DNA from: Paenibacillus sp. 1781tsa1 | GTDB lineage: Bacteria; Bacillota; Bacilli; Paenibacillales; Paenibacillaceae | DNA: 64,000 nucleotides | Reading direction: 5' to 3' | NCBI RefSeq assembly: GCF_024159265.1 | Contig: NZ_JAMYWY010000001.1 | Coordinates: 2,852,001-2,916,000, forward strand | Shown: one piece after another, positions 25,709 to 35,433 of the stretch | Layout: each line of letters starts with the position of its first letter | Numbering within the stretch: position 1 is the first letter of the stretch | Translations under genes and position numbers: made by a program | The notes under the pieces: generated by a model | Databases searched by the model: none | Seen by the model: the letters and a program-made list of their open reading frames with translations, nothing else | Told to the model about the DNA's origin: nothing

Positions 25709-27646
25709 ATGTTTCAACCGAAAAAGAAACGTCCCAGAATCAGAAAAACAATGTCGGGTCTGATCGCACTGACATTACTCTCTTCACTCGTATTGCCCGG
25801 TGTAGCTGGGGCAGAACCGGAAGAACCTACACAAGTACAATTTGCAAATGTAAGCGTACAGGCAGGGCAGAGCGTTCATGTACCTGTTGCATTGAAGAAG
25901 TCCTATTTCGGGGTGAAAGCTTATAATATGCAGATTGATTATGATACGTCTGCACTGGAAATTGTTCGGATCACGCCTAAATCGATCAACGCCAACACCA
26001 CATCCTCAAATGAAGAAGGTGTAGCAGACTTCCAGTATGAAATTAATAATGCAGAAGGCTGGGTACGGATAATTTGGGTTGATTTTTCTGGAGGGAACAA
26101 TCCAATTGTAGACGAACAACAAATGTTTGATATCGAGATCAAAGCCAAAAACAATGCGACGCTTGGAACGAAACAGCTCTCTGTAGATCAAACGGATTCA
26201 GAGCATTGGCATTTTACGAATGTAGAACATGAGAGCTACACTCAATTGTCCGGTGGAGCAATCACAATTACAGCAGCTAACTCAGGTGGTGGTAATTCAG
26301 GCTCGACACCGAATCCAGGTTCCTCCTCGGGAGGTAGCGTATCACCAACTTCACCAGTGGTTACACCTGTTCCTTCCACTCCAGCGGTAACCAAAGGTGT
26401 AGACATCTATGTGAACGGACAGAAACAGGAACAATCTGCTTCGGCTACTACAGCAACAGTAAACAATCTGGTGACTACCACGATTCACGTGGATAATGAC
26501 AAAGTCATCAATCAGATTGGTAGTGGACTTAGAACGCTTCTGCTGCCGATTACAGGTACCGGCAAGGATGCGGTCGTTGGTGAACTGAACGGCAAACTGG
26601 TCAAAACGATGGAAGGAAGTAATGCCGAAGTTGTCATTCAGACAGACAGTGGTACGTACACCCTCCCGGCAAATCAGATTCAAATTGATCAGGTTCTGAA
26701 CCAATTCGGAAGCACTGTTCCACTCGAAGATATCACCATTCAAATCGCTATTGCACCTAGTGCTGCATCCAAGCAATCAGCCATTCAGGCCGCAGCGAAC
26801 AAGATGCAGAACACTACGGTGGTTGCAGCTCCAGTTGATTTTGAAGTAAAAGCCATCTGGAATGGACAGCAAGTTAATGTGGATCGTTTCAACTCTTATG
26901 TAGAACGCTCCATTACATTGCCAGAGGGAGTGGATGGTTCAAAGATCACGACTGGTGTTGTGCTTCAGCCAGATGGCAGCCTTCTGCATGTGCCGACTAA
27001 GGTTATCAAAGGCAATGGACAAGATTCTGCTGTTATTAACAGCTTGACGAACAGCACTTACGCCTTGATCTATCACCCGACAACATTCAGTGATGTAACG
27101 AGTCACTGGAGTCGTGATGACGTACAAGATCTGGCATCCCGTCTGATCGTACAAGGAACCGGTGAGAACGTGTTTGCGCCAGACCGGAGTATTACGCGAG
27201 CGGAGTTCACGGCTGTTCTGTTAAGAGGTTTGGGTCTGCACTCCCCGATTAGCACAGAAGAAGCTTCATTCACGGATGTGAAGACAGGCAGCTGGTATGA
27301 GGATGAGGTTCAAACGGCTGTGTCCTACGGCCTGATCTCAGGTTATGCTGATGATAGCTTCCGTCCCAACAGCGAAATTTCTCGTGCTGAAGCGCTGACG
27401 ATTGTGTCACGTGCGATGAAACTAGTCGGTCTGGCACAGGCCGACGCGTCAGAGACAACAAGTCTGCTGAGCACATACAGCGATAGTGCTAAAGTACAGG
27501 CTTGGGCAGCAGAGCCGGTTGCATCGGCAATTAAACAAGAACTGGTACAAGGTGCTGATGGCAAGCTGATGTCTGAAGCAGATATTAGCCGTGCGCAGTC
27601 GGCGGCGATTGTGAAAAGGCTGCTGGCAAAAGCCGGATTAATCTAA
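25709..27646 (+). CDS. cohesin-domain surface protein with three SLH repeats
   Basis: The 645-residue protein has a signal peptide ending AGA (near 36), a cohesin-like domain at about 40-190 (VSVQAGQSVHVPVAL, MQIDYDTSALEIV, MFDIEIKAKNNATLGTKQLSV), a Ser/Pro/Gly linker, a middle beta region, and three C-terminal SLH repeats (ITRAEFTAVLLRGLG, ISRAEALTIVSRAMK, ISRAQSAAIVKRLL). SLH repeats hold proteins to pyruvylated cell-wall polymer, so the cohesin is displayed at the cell surface, ready for a dockerin partner. The gene follows the dockerin-like gene by 91 bp on the same strand. Confidence 0.88.
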   Translation: MFQPKKKRPRIRKTMSGLIALTLLSSLVLPGVAGAEPEEPTQVQFANVSVQAGQSVHVPVALKKSYFGVKAYNMQIDYDTSALEIVRITPKSINANTTSSNEEGVADFQYEINNAEGWVRIIWVDFSGGNNPIVDEQQMFDIEIKAKNNATLGTKQLSVDQTDSEHWHFTNVEHESYTQLSGGAITITAANSGGGNSGSTPNPGSSSGGSVSPTSPVVTPVPSTPAVTKGVDIYVNGQKQEQSASATTATVNNLVTTTIHVDNDKVINQIGSGLRTLLLPITGTGKDAVVGELNGKLVKTMEGSNAEVVIQTDSGTYTLPANQIQIDQVLNQFGSTVPLEDITIQIAIAPSAASKQSAIQAAANKMQNTTVVAAPVDFEVKAIWNGQQVNVDRFNSYVERSITLPEGVDGSKITTGVVLQPDGSLLHVPTKVIKGNGQDSAVINSLTNSTYALIYHPTTFSDVTSHWSRDDVQDLASRLIVQGTGENVFAPDRSITRAEFTAVLLRGLGLHSPISTEEASFTDVKTGSWYEDEVQTAVSYGLISGYADDSFRPNSEISRAEALTIVSRAMKLVGLAQADASETTSLLSTYSDSAKVQAWAAEPVASAIKQELVQGADGKLMSEADISRAQSAAIVKRLLAKAGLI

Positions 27647-27657
27647 TCAAATTTCTG

Positions 27658-27712
27658 AACACCTACACTTACTTGAAATGATTTATTTCAAGCAAGCTGT
27701 AGGTGTTTTTTT
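27658..27712 (+). terminator. Rho-independent terminator of the cohesin-SLH gene
   Basis: AACACCTACA and TGTAGGTGTT form the outer stem with an inner ACTTGAAATGATTTATTTCAAG pairing in part, and T7 follows. Confidence 0.9.
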
Positions 27713-27755
27713 GCATATCGTTTTTTTGAACAACCTCTTATAGGTGCAATGGCCC

Positions 27756-27789
27756 AGTTCATTATCAGTTCACACTGATCTGGTACGAT
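27756..27789 (+). promoter_or_regulatory. direct-repeat operator and -10 before the ABC transporter/TCS operon
   Basis: AGTTCA at 27756 and 27767 gives the same 11-bp period as the site at 24487, and TACGAT at 27784 is at the same distance (16 bases from the GTTC of the second repeat) as the -10 there. Autoregulation by the response regulator at 29835 is the simplest reading. Confidence 0.55.
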
Positions 27790-27842
27790 ATGAACATCAA
27801 ATAGATAGATATCGTGCATGATCAGGAGAGGAAGAAATCCTT

Positions 27843-29807
27843 ATGAAAATACTAGAAGTTAAAAATGTGAAGAAATCATACACGTTATATGGAAAAGAAA
27901 GAGTTCCGGTACTCCACGGTTTGAACCTGAGTTTTGAGACAGGCGAATTCGTCTCCATCCTTGGTGAATCTGGCTGCGGTAAGTCGACACTAATGAATAT
28001 TATTGGTGGCATGGACTCCGATTATGAAGGGGACGTTGTTGTTCGTGGCAAGAACTTAAGTGCCATGACAGAGAAGGAAATGGATGATTATCGGAAGAAT
28101 AATATCGGTTTTGTCTTTCAAAATTTCAATCTGATCCCACATCTATCTGTCCTCGAAAATGTGACGATTGCGATGCAAATGACGGATACAAATGAAAAGG
28201 AGCGAAATCAACGTGCCGTTGATATATTAACCGAGGTTGGACTGAAGGATCATCTGAACAAACGTCCCAACCAGTTATCTGGAGGTCAGAAGCAACGGGT
28301 TTCCATTGCACGGGCTTTATCCAACAATCCGGACATTATTCTCGCAGATGAACCGACAGGCGCGCTGGATCGAGAAAACGGAGATCAAATCCTGGCTTTG
28401 CTCGACAGCATAGCCCAAAAAGGAATGTTGGTGATAGCCGTAACTCACTCGCAGAAAGTTGCTGACTCCGGTACACGTATTGTGAAGGTAGAAGAGGGGC
28501 GCATCAGTGATGATATTCATCTCAAGGATCCTTCTACGGTTGTCTACGAAAGTGGTCAGGGTTCTTCCCGGAGCCTGGGCTTGCTTGCTTCGTTCAAGAT
28601 GGCACTCAAAAATATGAAACTCAACGCCAAGCGTAATGTCCTGGTAGCTTTGGGTGGATCGATAGGTATATTAAGTGTACTCCTGATGCTCTCCTTGGGG
28701 AATGGGATAACGACGTATATGAACGACGAAATCAATTCAAGTATGGACCCATTGCTCGTGGATATAACCAAGCCGAGTGAAGAAGTCAAAGACATGCAAG
28801 GCCCTGAAGCCTTGATGGCAACAGGTGAACCGTTCACCGAAGCTGATATCGAGACGATTCGCAATTTTCCTAATGTGGATCATGTAGAGACAATTACGAC
28901 CATTACAGGCCAATCGACGATGGTGAATGAAAAACAAAGTGTAGGACTCACGCAGTTAACAACGTTAACGGATGCTTTTGATCCAGCGTTGATAACAACG
29001 GGTGTTCTGCCGGTAGAAAATGAGATGTTGTTACCCCTCGCTACGGCGAAACAATTAAGCGGGAATGACCAAGCTGAAACGATGATCGGCAAGTCTGTGT
29101 TTCTATATATCAACGAGATGGATAGCAATAATAAACCAGTGACTTTGGAGAAAGAAGTAACCATCTCAGGGATCTATGAAGCGTCAGATCAACGATCTCC
29201 AATGCAACAATCCCCGGGATACATTTCATCAGAGACGTTAGGGCAAATGTACTCGGACAAAGGAATAACGATTGGACCGATTCAGGTTAATGCCTATGCC
29301 ACCGATATGAAATATGTAAATGATATCAATGAAGCTGCTGTTGACGCTGGCTTCGCAGGCTCCCAGATGGCCAAGGTCATGGAGAATATTACGACTTACG
29401 TAAGTATGGCTTCCATTGTACTGGCGGGTATTGCAGGCATTTCGTTGATCGTATCCGGTATTATGATACTGGTAGTGCTCTATATTAGTGTCGTGGAACG
29501 CACGAAAGAGATCGGAATACTGCGGGCGATTGGAGCAAGAAAGAAGGATATCAAACGAATATTCTTCTCCGAATCTGCCTTATTAGGCGTATTTAGTGGT
29601 ATTATTGCGGTAATCTTTGCAGTGATCATAAGTTATGTGTTAAATATACTTCTGGACAATGCGTTTGGAGCAAAACTGATTAATCTCTCGGGATATTACA
29701 TCTTGTTCGGTCTCGTGGTAAGTACGGCGATTAGTATCGTGGCCGGTTTGATGCCATCATCAAAAGCGGCGAAGCTGGACCCGATGGAATCCTTGCGATA
29801 CGAATAA
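27843..29807 (+). CDS. ABC transporter with fused ATPase and MacB/FtsX-type permease
   Basis: Residues 1-225 are an ATPase of the LolD/MacB class: Walker A GESGCGKST, Q-loop FQNFNLI, signature LSGGQKQR, Walker [13 protein letters not shown]. Residues 250-654 are a permease with one helix near 265-285, a large external MacB-type domain and three C-terminal helices (LAGIAGISLIVSGIMILVVLY onward) with the FtsX motif ERTKEIGILRAIGARKKDI. This fused type exports peptides or lipids, or transmits mechanical signals, at the cell surface. It is followed after 27 bp by a response regulator and kinase, so it may be their target or sensory partner. Confidence 0.92.
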   Translation: MKILEVKNVKKSYTLYGKERVPVLHGLNLSFETGEFVSILGESGCGKSTLMNIIGGMDSDYEGDVVVRGKNLSAMTEKEMDDYRKNNIGFVFQNFNLIPHLSVLENVTIAMQMTDTNEKERNQRAVDILTEVGLKDHLNKRPNQLSGGQKQRVSIARALSNNPDIILADEPTGALDRENGDQILALLDSIAQKGMLVIAVTHSQKVADSGTRIVKVEEGRISDDIHLKDPSTVVYESGQGSSRSLGLLASFKMALKNMKLNAKRNVLVALGGSIGILSVLLMLSLGNGITTYMNDEINSSMDPLLVDITKPSEEVKDMQGPEALMATGEPFTEADIETIRNFPNVDHVETITTITGQSTMVNEKQSVGLTQLTTLTDAFDPALITTGVLPVENEMLLPLATAKQLSGNDQAETMIGKSVFLYINEMDSNNKPVTLEKEVTISGIYEASDQRSPMQQSPGYISSETLGQMYSDKGITIGPIQVNAYATDMKYVNDINEAAVDAGFAGSQMAKVMENITTYVSMASIVLAGIAGISLIVSGIMILVVLYISVVERTKEIGILRAIGARKKDIKRIFFSESALLGVFSGIIAVIFAVIISYVLNILLDNAFGAKLINLSGYYILFGLVVSTAISIVAGLMPSSKAAKLDPMESLRYE

Positions 29808-29834
29808 AACCAATGGCGGAAAGGATATGGTTAC

Positions 29835-30503
29835 ATGAACACGATTCTGGTGGTGGACGACGATTCCCATATCCGCAAATTAATCCGAATCTATCTTGAA
29901 AAGAATCAATTTTCCGTGCTGGAAGCAGCAGACGGTCAAGAGGCGTTAGATATGCTATCTCATACGAAAGTTGACCTAGCGATTGTGGATGTAATGATGC
30001 CGCGAATCGACGGCATTGAACTGACGGAAGATATCCGGTCTTATCTGGATATTCCGATCCTGATGGTGACAGCCAAGGGAGAATCCAAGGACAAAGTCAG
30101 AGGATTTAATGCCGGGTCAGACGATTACCTGGTTAAACCTTTTGATCCTGTGGAGTTAATTCTGCGTGTGAAATCATTATTGAAACGATATAACAAAAAT
30201 TCATCGAATATCATTCAGATCAGCGGTGTAAGGATTGATTTGGGCAATCTGATGGTCGTCGCGGACGGACAAACCATCGAATTAAAAAAGAAGGAATGTG
30301 AATTATTATTTTCTCTGGCGAGTTCGCCAGGGAAAATATTCACACGTACACAGCTTATCGATGATCTATGGGGCATGGACTATGAAGGCGATGAGCGTAC
30401 GGTCGACGTGCATATCAAGCGCTTAAGGGAACGGCTTGAACCTGTACCTGAGCTAGTAATCTCAACGATAAGAGGACTTGGATATCGTCTGGAGCGGACA
30501 TGA
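29835..30503 (+). CDS. OmpR-family response regulator
   Basis: The 222-residue protein has a receiver domain (acidic pocket VVDDD, phospho-acceptor in VDVMMPRIDG, Lys in VKPFDP) and a C-terminal winged helix (LFSLASSPGKIFTRTQLIDDLWG, RTVDVHIKRLRERLE, STIRGLGYRL). It is the partner of the overlapping histidine kinase (ATGA) and the likely factor binding the 11-bp direct repeats at 24487 and 27756. Confidence 0.94.
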   Translation: MNTILVVDDDSHIRKLIRIYLEKNQFSVLEAADGQEALDMLSHTKVDLAIVDVMMPRIDGIELTEDIRSYLDIPILMVTAKGESKDKVRGFNAGSDDYLVKPFDPVELILRVKSLLKRYNKNSSNIIQISGVRIDLGNLMVVADGQTIELKKKECELLFSLASSPGKIFTRTQLIDDLWGMDYEGDERTVDVHIKRLRERLEPVPELVISTIRGLGYRLERT

Positions 30504-31837
30504 ACATGCTGAGGAAGAGCCTGCGACTTCGAATTGTAGCTACGTTTATCGGGATTGTTCTGGTGAGTTTAATTCTCTCCTTTATGATCAATAACGGGTC
30601 CCGCGAAAAGGCGCCGAATCGTTTTATGGTTACCTTTGCTGAAGACATCGCTACAATGATTAACCTGATTGATGATCCGGAAAAAGTGAAATCTAGCTTG
30701 GGTATCTTTGCCCGCTACGGCTTGAATATTACTCCCGTGAATCAACAAAGTGAAGTGTTGTCTTCCTTGCCAGAGGATAAAGTTCATTCGTTATTTGAGG
30801 CGGGGACAACCGATGCAATGTTCATGTCCAGTAAAGATGGAATTGCGACTATAGGTGTTCCCGGAACAAACGAGGGGATCGGCACTTTCCTGATTCAAAG
30901 CGATTTCTCTTCTCTTTTTCATACACTGCGAAACACGCTCTTAACCTCCCTATTAACGGTACTGGTCATTGGTAGCCTACTGATCCTGTTCATGTCCGGG
31001 TACATTGTGAAACCGATTAAGAGGTTAACGGTCGCAGCGAAGGAGATGTCATCAGGTGACCTGTCGGTTCGGTTGAAACATAACAATCAGGATGAGTTTG
31101 GGGAACTGATGGAGAGCTTTAATCATATGGCCAGTGAGTTGCAGAAAATCGATTCTGTTCGTGATGACTTTGTCAGCAACGTCTCTCATGAAATGCAGTC
31201 TCCGCTCACTTCGATCAGGGGATTTACCAGAGCGCTACAGGATGGTGTTATTCCTTTGGAAGAGCAGAAAGAGCATTTGGATATTATCTATGAGGAAACG
31301 CTGCGCTTATCGAGGCTTAGTGATAATCTGCTTCGGCTAGCCTCGCTGGATTCGGAGCATCATCCGGTTCATTTCACCACGTTCCAGGTCGATGAACAAT
31401 TAAGAAGGGCGATTCTACTGGCGGAGCCGCAGTGGTCCCAGAAGGATATACAGATCGAATTGGACTTGTTGCCCTGCGAGATCACAGTGGACAAAGATTT
31501 GTTTGATCAGGTCTGGCAGAATTTAATAAACAATGCGATCAAATACACCGGCCCTAAGGGTGCCATTCATGTCGAAATTGAGACGTCATCTTCATTCGTG
31601 AAGGTATTGATTAGAGATTCAGGACAAGGAATACCTGAGGAAGCTCTCCCTTATATCTTTGATCGATTCTATATGGTGGACAAAGCGCGGAGCAGCTCGC
31701 TTCGAGGGAATGGATTGGGTTTGTCCATTGTAATTAAAATATTGAAATTGCATCAATGTACAATTGATGTAGAGAGCGAAGTCGGAAAAGGCACACAGTT
31801 TATTGTCACGATTCCCAGATCGACCATTACACCTTAA
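30500..31837 (+). CDS. membrane sensor histidine kinase
   Basis: This 445-residue kinase has an N-terminal helix, an external region of about 110 residues, a second helix (LLTVLVIGSLLILFMSGYIV), a HAMP domain (KPIKRLTVAAKEMSSGDLSVRL), the H-box FVSNVSHEMQSPLTSIRGF, and the N, D and G boxes (NLINNAIKYTG, IRDSGQGIP, GNGLGLSIVIKIL). The external sensing domain has no recognised family. Its start overlaps the regulator stop, giving a coupled two-component pair. Confidence 0.94.
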   Translation: MNMLRKSLRLRIVATFIGIVLVSLILSFMINNGSREKAPNRFMVTFAEDIATMINLIDDPEKVKSSLGIFARYGLNITPVNQQSEVLSSLPEDKVHSLFEAGTTDAMFMSSKDGIATIGVPGTNEGIGTFLIQSDFSSLFHTLRNTLLTSLLTVLVIGSLLILFMSGYIVKPIKRLTVAAKEMSSGDLSVRLKHNNQDEFGELMESFNHMASELQKIDSVRDDFVSNVSHEMQSPLTSIRGFTRALQDGVIPLEEQKEHLDIIYEETLRLSRLSDNLLRLASLDSEHHPVHFTTFQVDEQLRRAILLAEPQWSQKDIQIELDLLPCEITVDKDLFDQVWQNLINNAIKYTGPKGAIHVEIETSSSFVKVLIRDSGQGIPEEALPYIFDRFYMVDKARSSSLRGNGLGLSIVIKILKLHQCTIDVESEVGKGTQFIVTIPRSTITP

Positions 31838-31856
31838 GGCAAGCCGGAACAGAGAG

Positions 31857-31922
31857 AGCAATATGGAAACAATCGGTCCCTGTGCGTTCAGGATTCAGAT
31901 TGCTATCATATTGCTTTTTTTG
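31857..31922 (+). terminator. terminator of the ABC/TCS operon
   Basis: AGCAATATG and CATATTGCT form a nine-base stem with a partly paired interior of about 41 bases, followed by T7. Confidence 0.75.
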
Positions 31923-32050
31923 ATATCTTTATTCGCGACAAAATTTCACATATAGTTTTGTTTAGCAGAGGATCATTTGATAAAATAGAAGAGACGTTAT
32001 GTGAATCTATGAACTTAATCAATTTATCATACACAGAATGGAGCCATTCA

Positions 32051-33886
32051 ATGAAATATCGCAATATGGAAGATTGTATTAACGATCTGGAGCAGCACGG
32101 TCATTTGATTCGGGTCAAGGAAGAGGTTGATCCGCATCTGGAGATGGCAGCCATCCATATGAAAGTGCACGAGGCCAAAGGCCCGGCGTTGTTATTTGAA
32201 AATGTAAAAGGCTCGAAGTTCCAAGCCGTATCGAATCTGTTCGGCACAGTGGAACGAAGCAAGTTCATGTTCCGCGGTACACTCGAAGGCGTACAACGGG
32301 TCATGGCAGTTCGTGACGACCCCATGAAGGCGCTTAAGACGCCATTCCAGCATGTCCGCACAGGTCTTGCTGCGTGGCAGGCGCTGCCGAAACAGAAGTC
32401 TATCAGCCTCCCGGTGTCCGCACAAGAGATTCAAATCTCGGACCTGCCGCTCATCAAGCATTGGCCGATGGATGGTGGGGCATTCGTGACGCTGCCGCAG
32501 GTGTATTCCGAAGATCCAGATAAGCCAGGCATCATGAATTCCAATCTGGGGATGTACCGGGTTCAGTTGAATGGCAATGATTTTGAATTAAACAAGGAAA
32601 TTGGATTACACTATCAGATTCATCGCGGAATTGGTATACATCAAGCCAAAGCGGTCAAAAAAGGTGAACCACTGAAAGTGAGTATTTTCATTGGTGGTCC
32701 ACCAGCACATACACTCTCAGCGGTTATGCCTCTGCCTGAAGGACTCAGTGAGATGACATTTGCCGGTCTGCTCGCTGGACGTCGTTTCCGGTACAGTTAC
32801 AAAGACGGCTATTGCATTAGCAATGATGCTGATTTTGTCATCACGGGTGATATCTACCCAGGCGAGACGAAGCCCGAAGGTCCGTTCGGGGATCATCTGG
32901 GTTATTACAGTCTGACACATGAATTCCCGTTAATGCGTGTGCACAAAGTCTATGCCAAACCTAACGCCATCTGGCCGTTTACGGTTGTGGGTCGTCCGCC
33001 ACAAGAGGATACAGCGTTTGGCGATTTGATACATGAGATTACAGGAGACGCGATCAAACAGGAGATTCCGGGCGTCAAAGAAGTACATGCGGTCGATGCA
33101 GCAGGGGTCCATCCATTGTTGTTCGCCATCGGCAGTGAACGTTACACGCCGTATCAGGCAGTGAAACAGCCGACAGAGTTACTTACGATTGCCAATCGTA
33201 TTTTGGGTACGGGTCAGCTCAGTCTGGCGAAATATTTGTTCATTACCGCTGAGGATCAGCAGCCTTTGGATACCCATAAGGAAGTTGAATTCCTAACCTA
33301 TATTTTGGAGCGCATGGACCTGCAACGAGATATTCATTTCCACACCCATACGACGATTGATACATTGGATTACTCAGGTACAGGACTGAACAGTGGCAGC
33401 AAGGTCGTGTTTGCAGCATATGGCGATAAGATTCGGGATCTGTGCACGGAAGTTCCAGAGTCTTTGAAAAACATACGCGGATATGAAAATCCGCAGCTCA
33501 TCATGCCGGGCATCGTTTCAATCCAGACATCAGCCTTCACAAGTTACGCGGATACTGCGCAGGAGATGGAAGCATTCACGTCTCTATTGAAAGAACAGGG
33601 AGGTCTGAACTCATGTCCAATGATAATCCTCTGTGATGACAGTTCGTTCCTGAGTGCTAATCTGAGCAACTTCTTATGGGCAACTTTTACTCGGAGCAAC
33701 CCTTCGCATGATATGTATGGAGTTAATAGCGGATATGACCACAAGCATTGGGGTTGTGATCAGGTGATTATTGATGCGCGGACCAAACCTCACCAAGCAC
33801 CGCCGCTGATTCCCGATGCTTCGGTAGAGAAGAGCATTGAACGTTTATTTGTTAAAGGAGCAAGTCTGGGTTCAATCAAAATCTAA
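32051..33886 (+). CDS. UbiD-family (prenylated-FMN) decarboxylase
   Basis: This 611-residue protein matches the UbiD superfamily of prFMN-dependent decarboxylases: MEDCINDLEQHGHLIRVKEEVD at the start, GPALLFENVKGSKF, LGMYRVQ, FIGGPPAHTL, PEGPFGDHLGYYSL and the C-terminal HDMYGV. Family members decarboxylate aromatic or alpha,beta-unsaturated acids; the substrate is not readable. No UbiX-like flavin prenyltransferase is nearby, so prFMN must be supplied elsewhere. Start chosen at 32051 because GGAG lies eight bases upstream and the family begins here. Confidence 0.9.
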   Translation: MKYRNMEDCINDLEQHGHLIRVKEEVDPHLEMAAIHMKVHEAKGPALLFENVKGSKFQAVSNLFGTVERSKFMFRGTLEGVQRVMAVRDDPMKALKTPFQHVRTGLAAWQALPKQKSISLPVSAQEIQISDLPLIKHWPMDGGAFVTLPQVYSEDPDKPGIMNSNLGMYRVQLNGNDFELNKEIGLHYQIHRGIGIHQAKAVKKGEPLKVSIFIGGPPAHTLSAVMPLPEGLSEMTFAGLLAGRRFRYSYKDGYCISNDADFVITGDIYPGETKPEGPFGDHLGYYSLTHEFPLMRVHKVYAKPNAIWPFTVVGRPPQEDTAFGDLIHEITGDAIKQEIPGVKEVHAVDAAGVHPLLFAIGSERYTPYQAVKQPTELLTIANRILGTGQLSLAKYLFITAEDQQPLDTHKEVEFLTYILERMDLQRDIHFHTHTTIDTLDYSGTGLNSGSKVVFAAYGDKIRDLCTEVPESLKNIRGYENPQLIMPGIVSIQTSAFTSYADTAQEMEAFTSLLKEQGGLNSCPMIILCDDSSFLSANLSNFLWATFTRSNPSHDMYGVNSGYDHKHWGCDQVIIDARTKPHQAPPLIPDASVEKSIERLFVKGASLGSIKI

Positions 33887-33899
33887 TAGGAGATGTCTT

Positions 33900-33934
33900 A
33901 AAGAAGTTCAAACGCACCGTTTGAACTTCTTTGG
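33900..33934. terminator. perfect 13-bp hairpin after the UbiD-family gene
   Basis: AAGAAGTTCAAAC and GTTTGAACTTCTT are perfectly complementary around GCACC. The T-run is short (TTCTTT), so termination strength is uncertain. Confidence 0.65.
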
Positions 33935-34169
33935 CTTGCTCTGATATAGCGATAAGACACAAAAGTGTGTAAAAGTTTAAAACCGGGACTAATTTGGATG
34001 TTGGAGTGAGGATAAAGTCTTACATGTTCGTATTTACCTTTGCGATTAAGGTCGTTTGAACTATGTATGAAATGAAGAATTATAACGATATAAAGAAGTA
34101 TAGGTATTTTTGTGGCCCCGTTCCATTGGGTGCTGTTACTATAATGAATTGTTCAGGGGGAATACCGAT

Positions 34170-35261
34170 TTGAGAATCCATATTATGAACCTGCAAGACG
34201 GAGACCGTCTGACTGCGGATACATTCAGCGATGCAGGATTACACGTTCTCGGGAAGGGAACAGTAATCAGAGGTGAGGATATTTCCTTGCTTATGCAGCA
34301 CCGTGTAGATTATGTAGATATTGAATCACGCGAGGAGGAAATCACTGAGGCAGAATTTTTTGCTGCAGCCGCCAAGCATGCTTCCGGGTTAAGTACAAGT
34401 GTGAAGGAAGAGCCGCCAGAAGAAGAGATGAAGTCCCAGTTTATTCAGACCGTACATAATTATCAAAATGCTTTTCTTGAAGCTCTGACTGTTGGCAAGT
34501 TCAACGCCACCATGGTCGATGATGCACTGCAACCGATGGTTGAGGGACTGGATGAGCAGAAAGATGTCGTTCATCTCCTGATGATGCTGGAGCGGGATGA
34601 CGTCAATAACTATACACATTCAATCCAGGTAGGGTTGTTGTCCTTCTACCTCGCGAACTGGCTTGGATATTCTCAGAAAGAGAGTTATCAGATTAGTCGC
34701 GGTGGTTATCTGCATGACATTGGAAAGTGCAAAGTATCCCACCGGATTCGGAACAAAACGGAACCGTTGACAGCGGACGAGCACCTTGAAATGCAGCGTC
34801 ACACCATATATGGACATGAAATCATCAAAAATTCGATGACGGATGAAGCGACAGCACTGGTCGCTCTACAACATCACGAACGGGAAGATGGGTCGGGTTA
34901 TCCGATGCAACTTGAGAAAAGTGAAATTCACCCCTATACCCAGATCGTATCTGTAGCTGATATCTATATTGGCATGAGATCAGGGAATCACGGGGGAAGC
35001 AATCCAAACCTGATCAACAACCTTAGAGATATTTATGGAATGGGATTTGGTAAATTGAATGAAAAGCCGGTTCAGGCATTGATGCAACATTTACTTCCTA
35101 ATTTCATCGGAAAACAAGTCCTGCTCAGCAATGGTGAAAAAGGTGTTATTGTCATGAACAATACGTCTGATATTTTCAAACCGCTCATCAAAGTGGAATC
35201 TGAAGAATATCGTGATCTCTCCAAAGAGCGTACGCTTGCCATTGATGAATTGCTTATTTAA
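34170..35261 (+). CDS. HD-GYP domain phosphodiesterase-like protein
   Basis: The 363-residue protein has an N-terminal ~110-residue region of unknown role and an HD-GYP domain with its hallmarks: YTHSIQVGLLSFYLA, YLHDIGKCKV (HD), HTIYGHEII, QHHEREDGSGYP (GYP) and VADIYIGMRSG. HD-GYP proteins degrade cyclic-di-GMP or related dinucleotides. The last ~60 residues (VLLSNGEKGVIVMNNTSDIFKP) form the extra beta domain seen in several Firmicute members. A TTG start lies nine bases after AGGGGG. Confidence 0.9.
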   Translation: MRIHIMNLQDGDRLTADTFSDAGLHVLGKGTVIRGEDISLLMQHRVDYVDIESREEEITEAEFFAAAAKHASGLSTSVKEEPPEEEMKSQFIQTVHNYQNAFLEALTVGKFNATMVDDALQPMVEGLDEQKDVVHLLMMLERDDVNNYTHSIQVGLLSFYLANWLGYSQKESYQISRGGYLHDIGKCKVSHRIRNKTEPLTADEHLEMQRHTIYGHEIIKNSMTDEATALVALQHHEREDGSGYPMQLEKSEIHPYTQIVSVADIYIGMRSGNHGGSNPNLINNLRDIYGMGFGKLNEKPVQALMQHLLPNFIGKQVLLSNGEKGVIVMNNTSDIFKPLIKVESEEYRDLSKERTLAIDELLI

Positions 35262-35310
35262 TATCGATGGTTATTGTTACTCCATCATTGCCATTCTATT
35301 TTTTTGAAAG

Positions 35311-35349
35311 ACGGGCCTCCTGTACTAAGACAGGGGACCCGTTTTTTGT
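35311..35349 (+). terminator. Rho-independent terminator of the HD-GYP gene
   Basis: ACGGGCCTCCTGT and ACAGGGGACCCGT pair around ACTAAG, followed by T6. Confidence 0.9.
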
Positions 35350-35433
35350 TATATCAACCTTTATGTGTTGTTCTACCAAGGTAGCAAGCGTATACTTTGC
35401 GAAGACCTTATTTTTCCTATGGGAGCGATCGCC

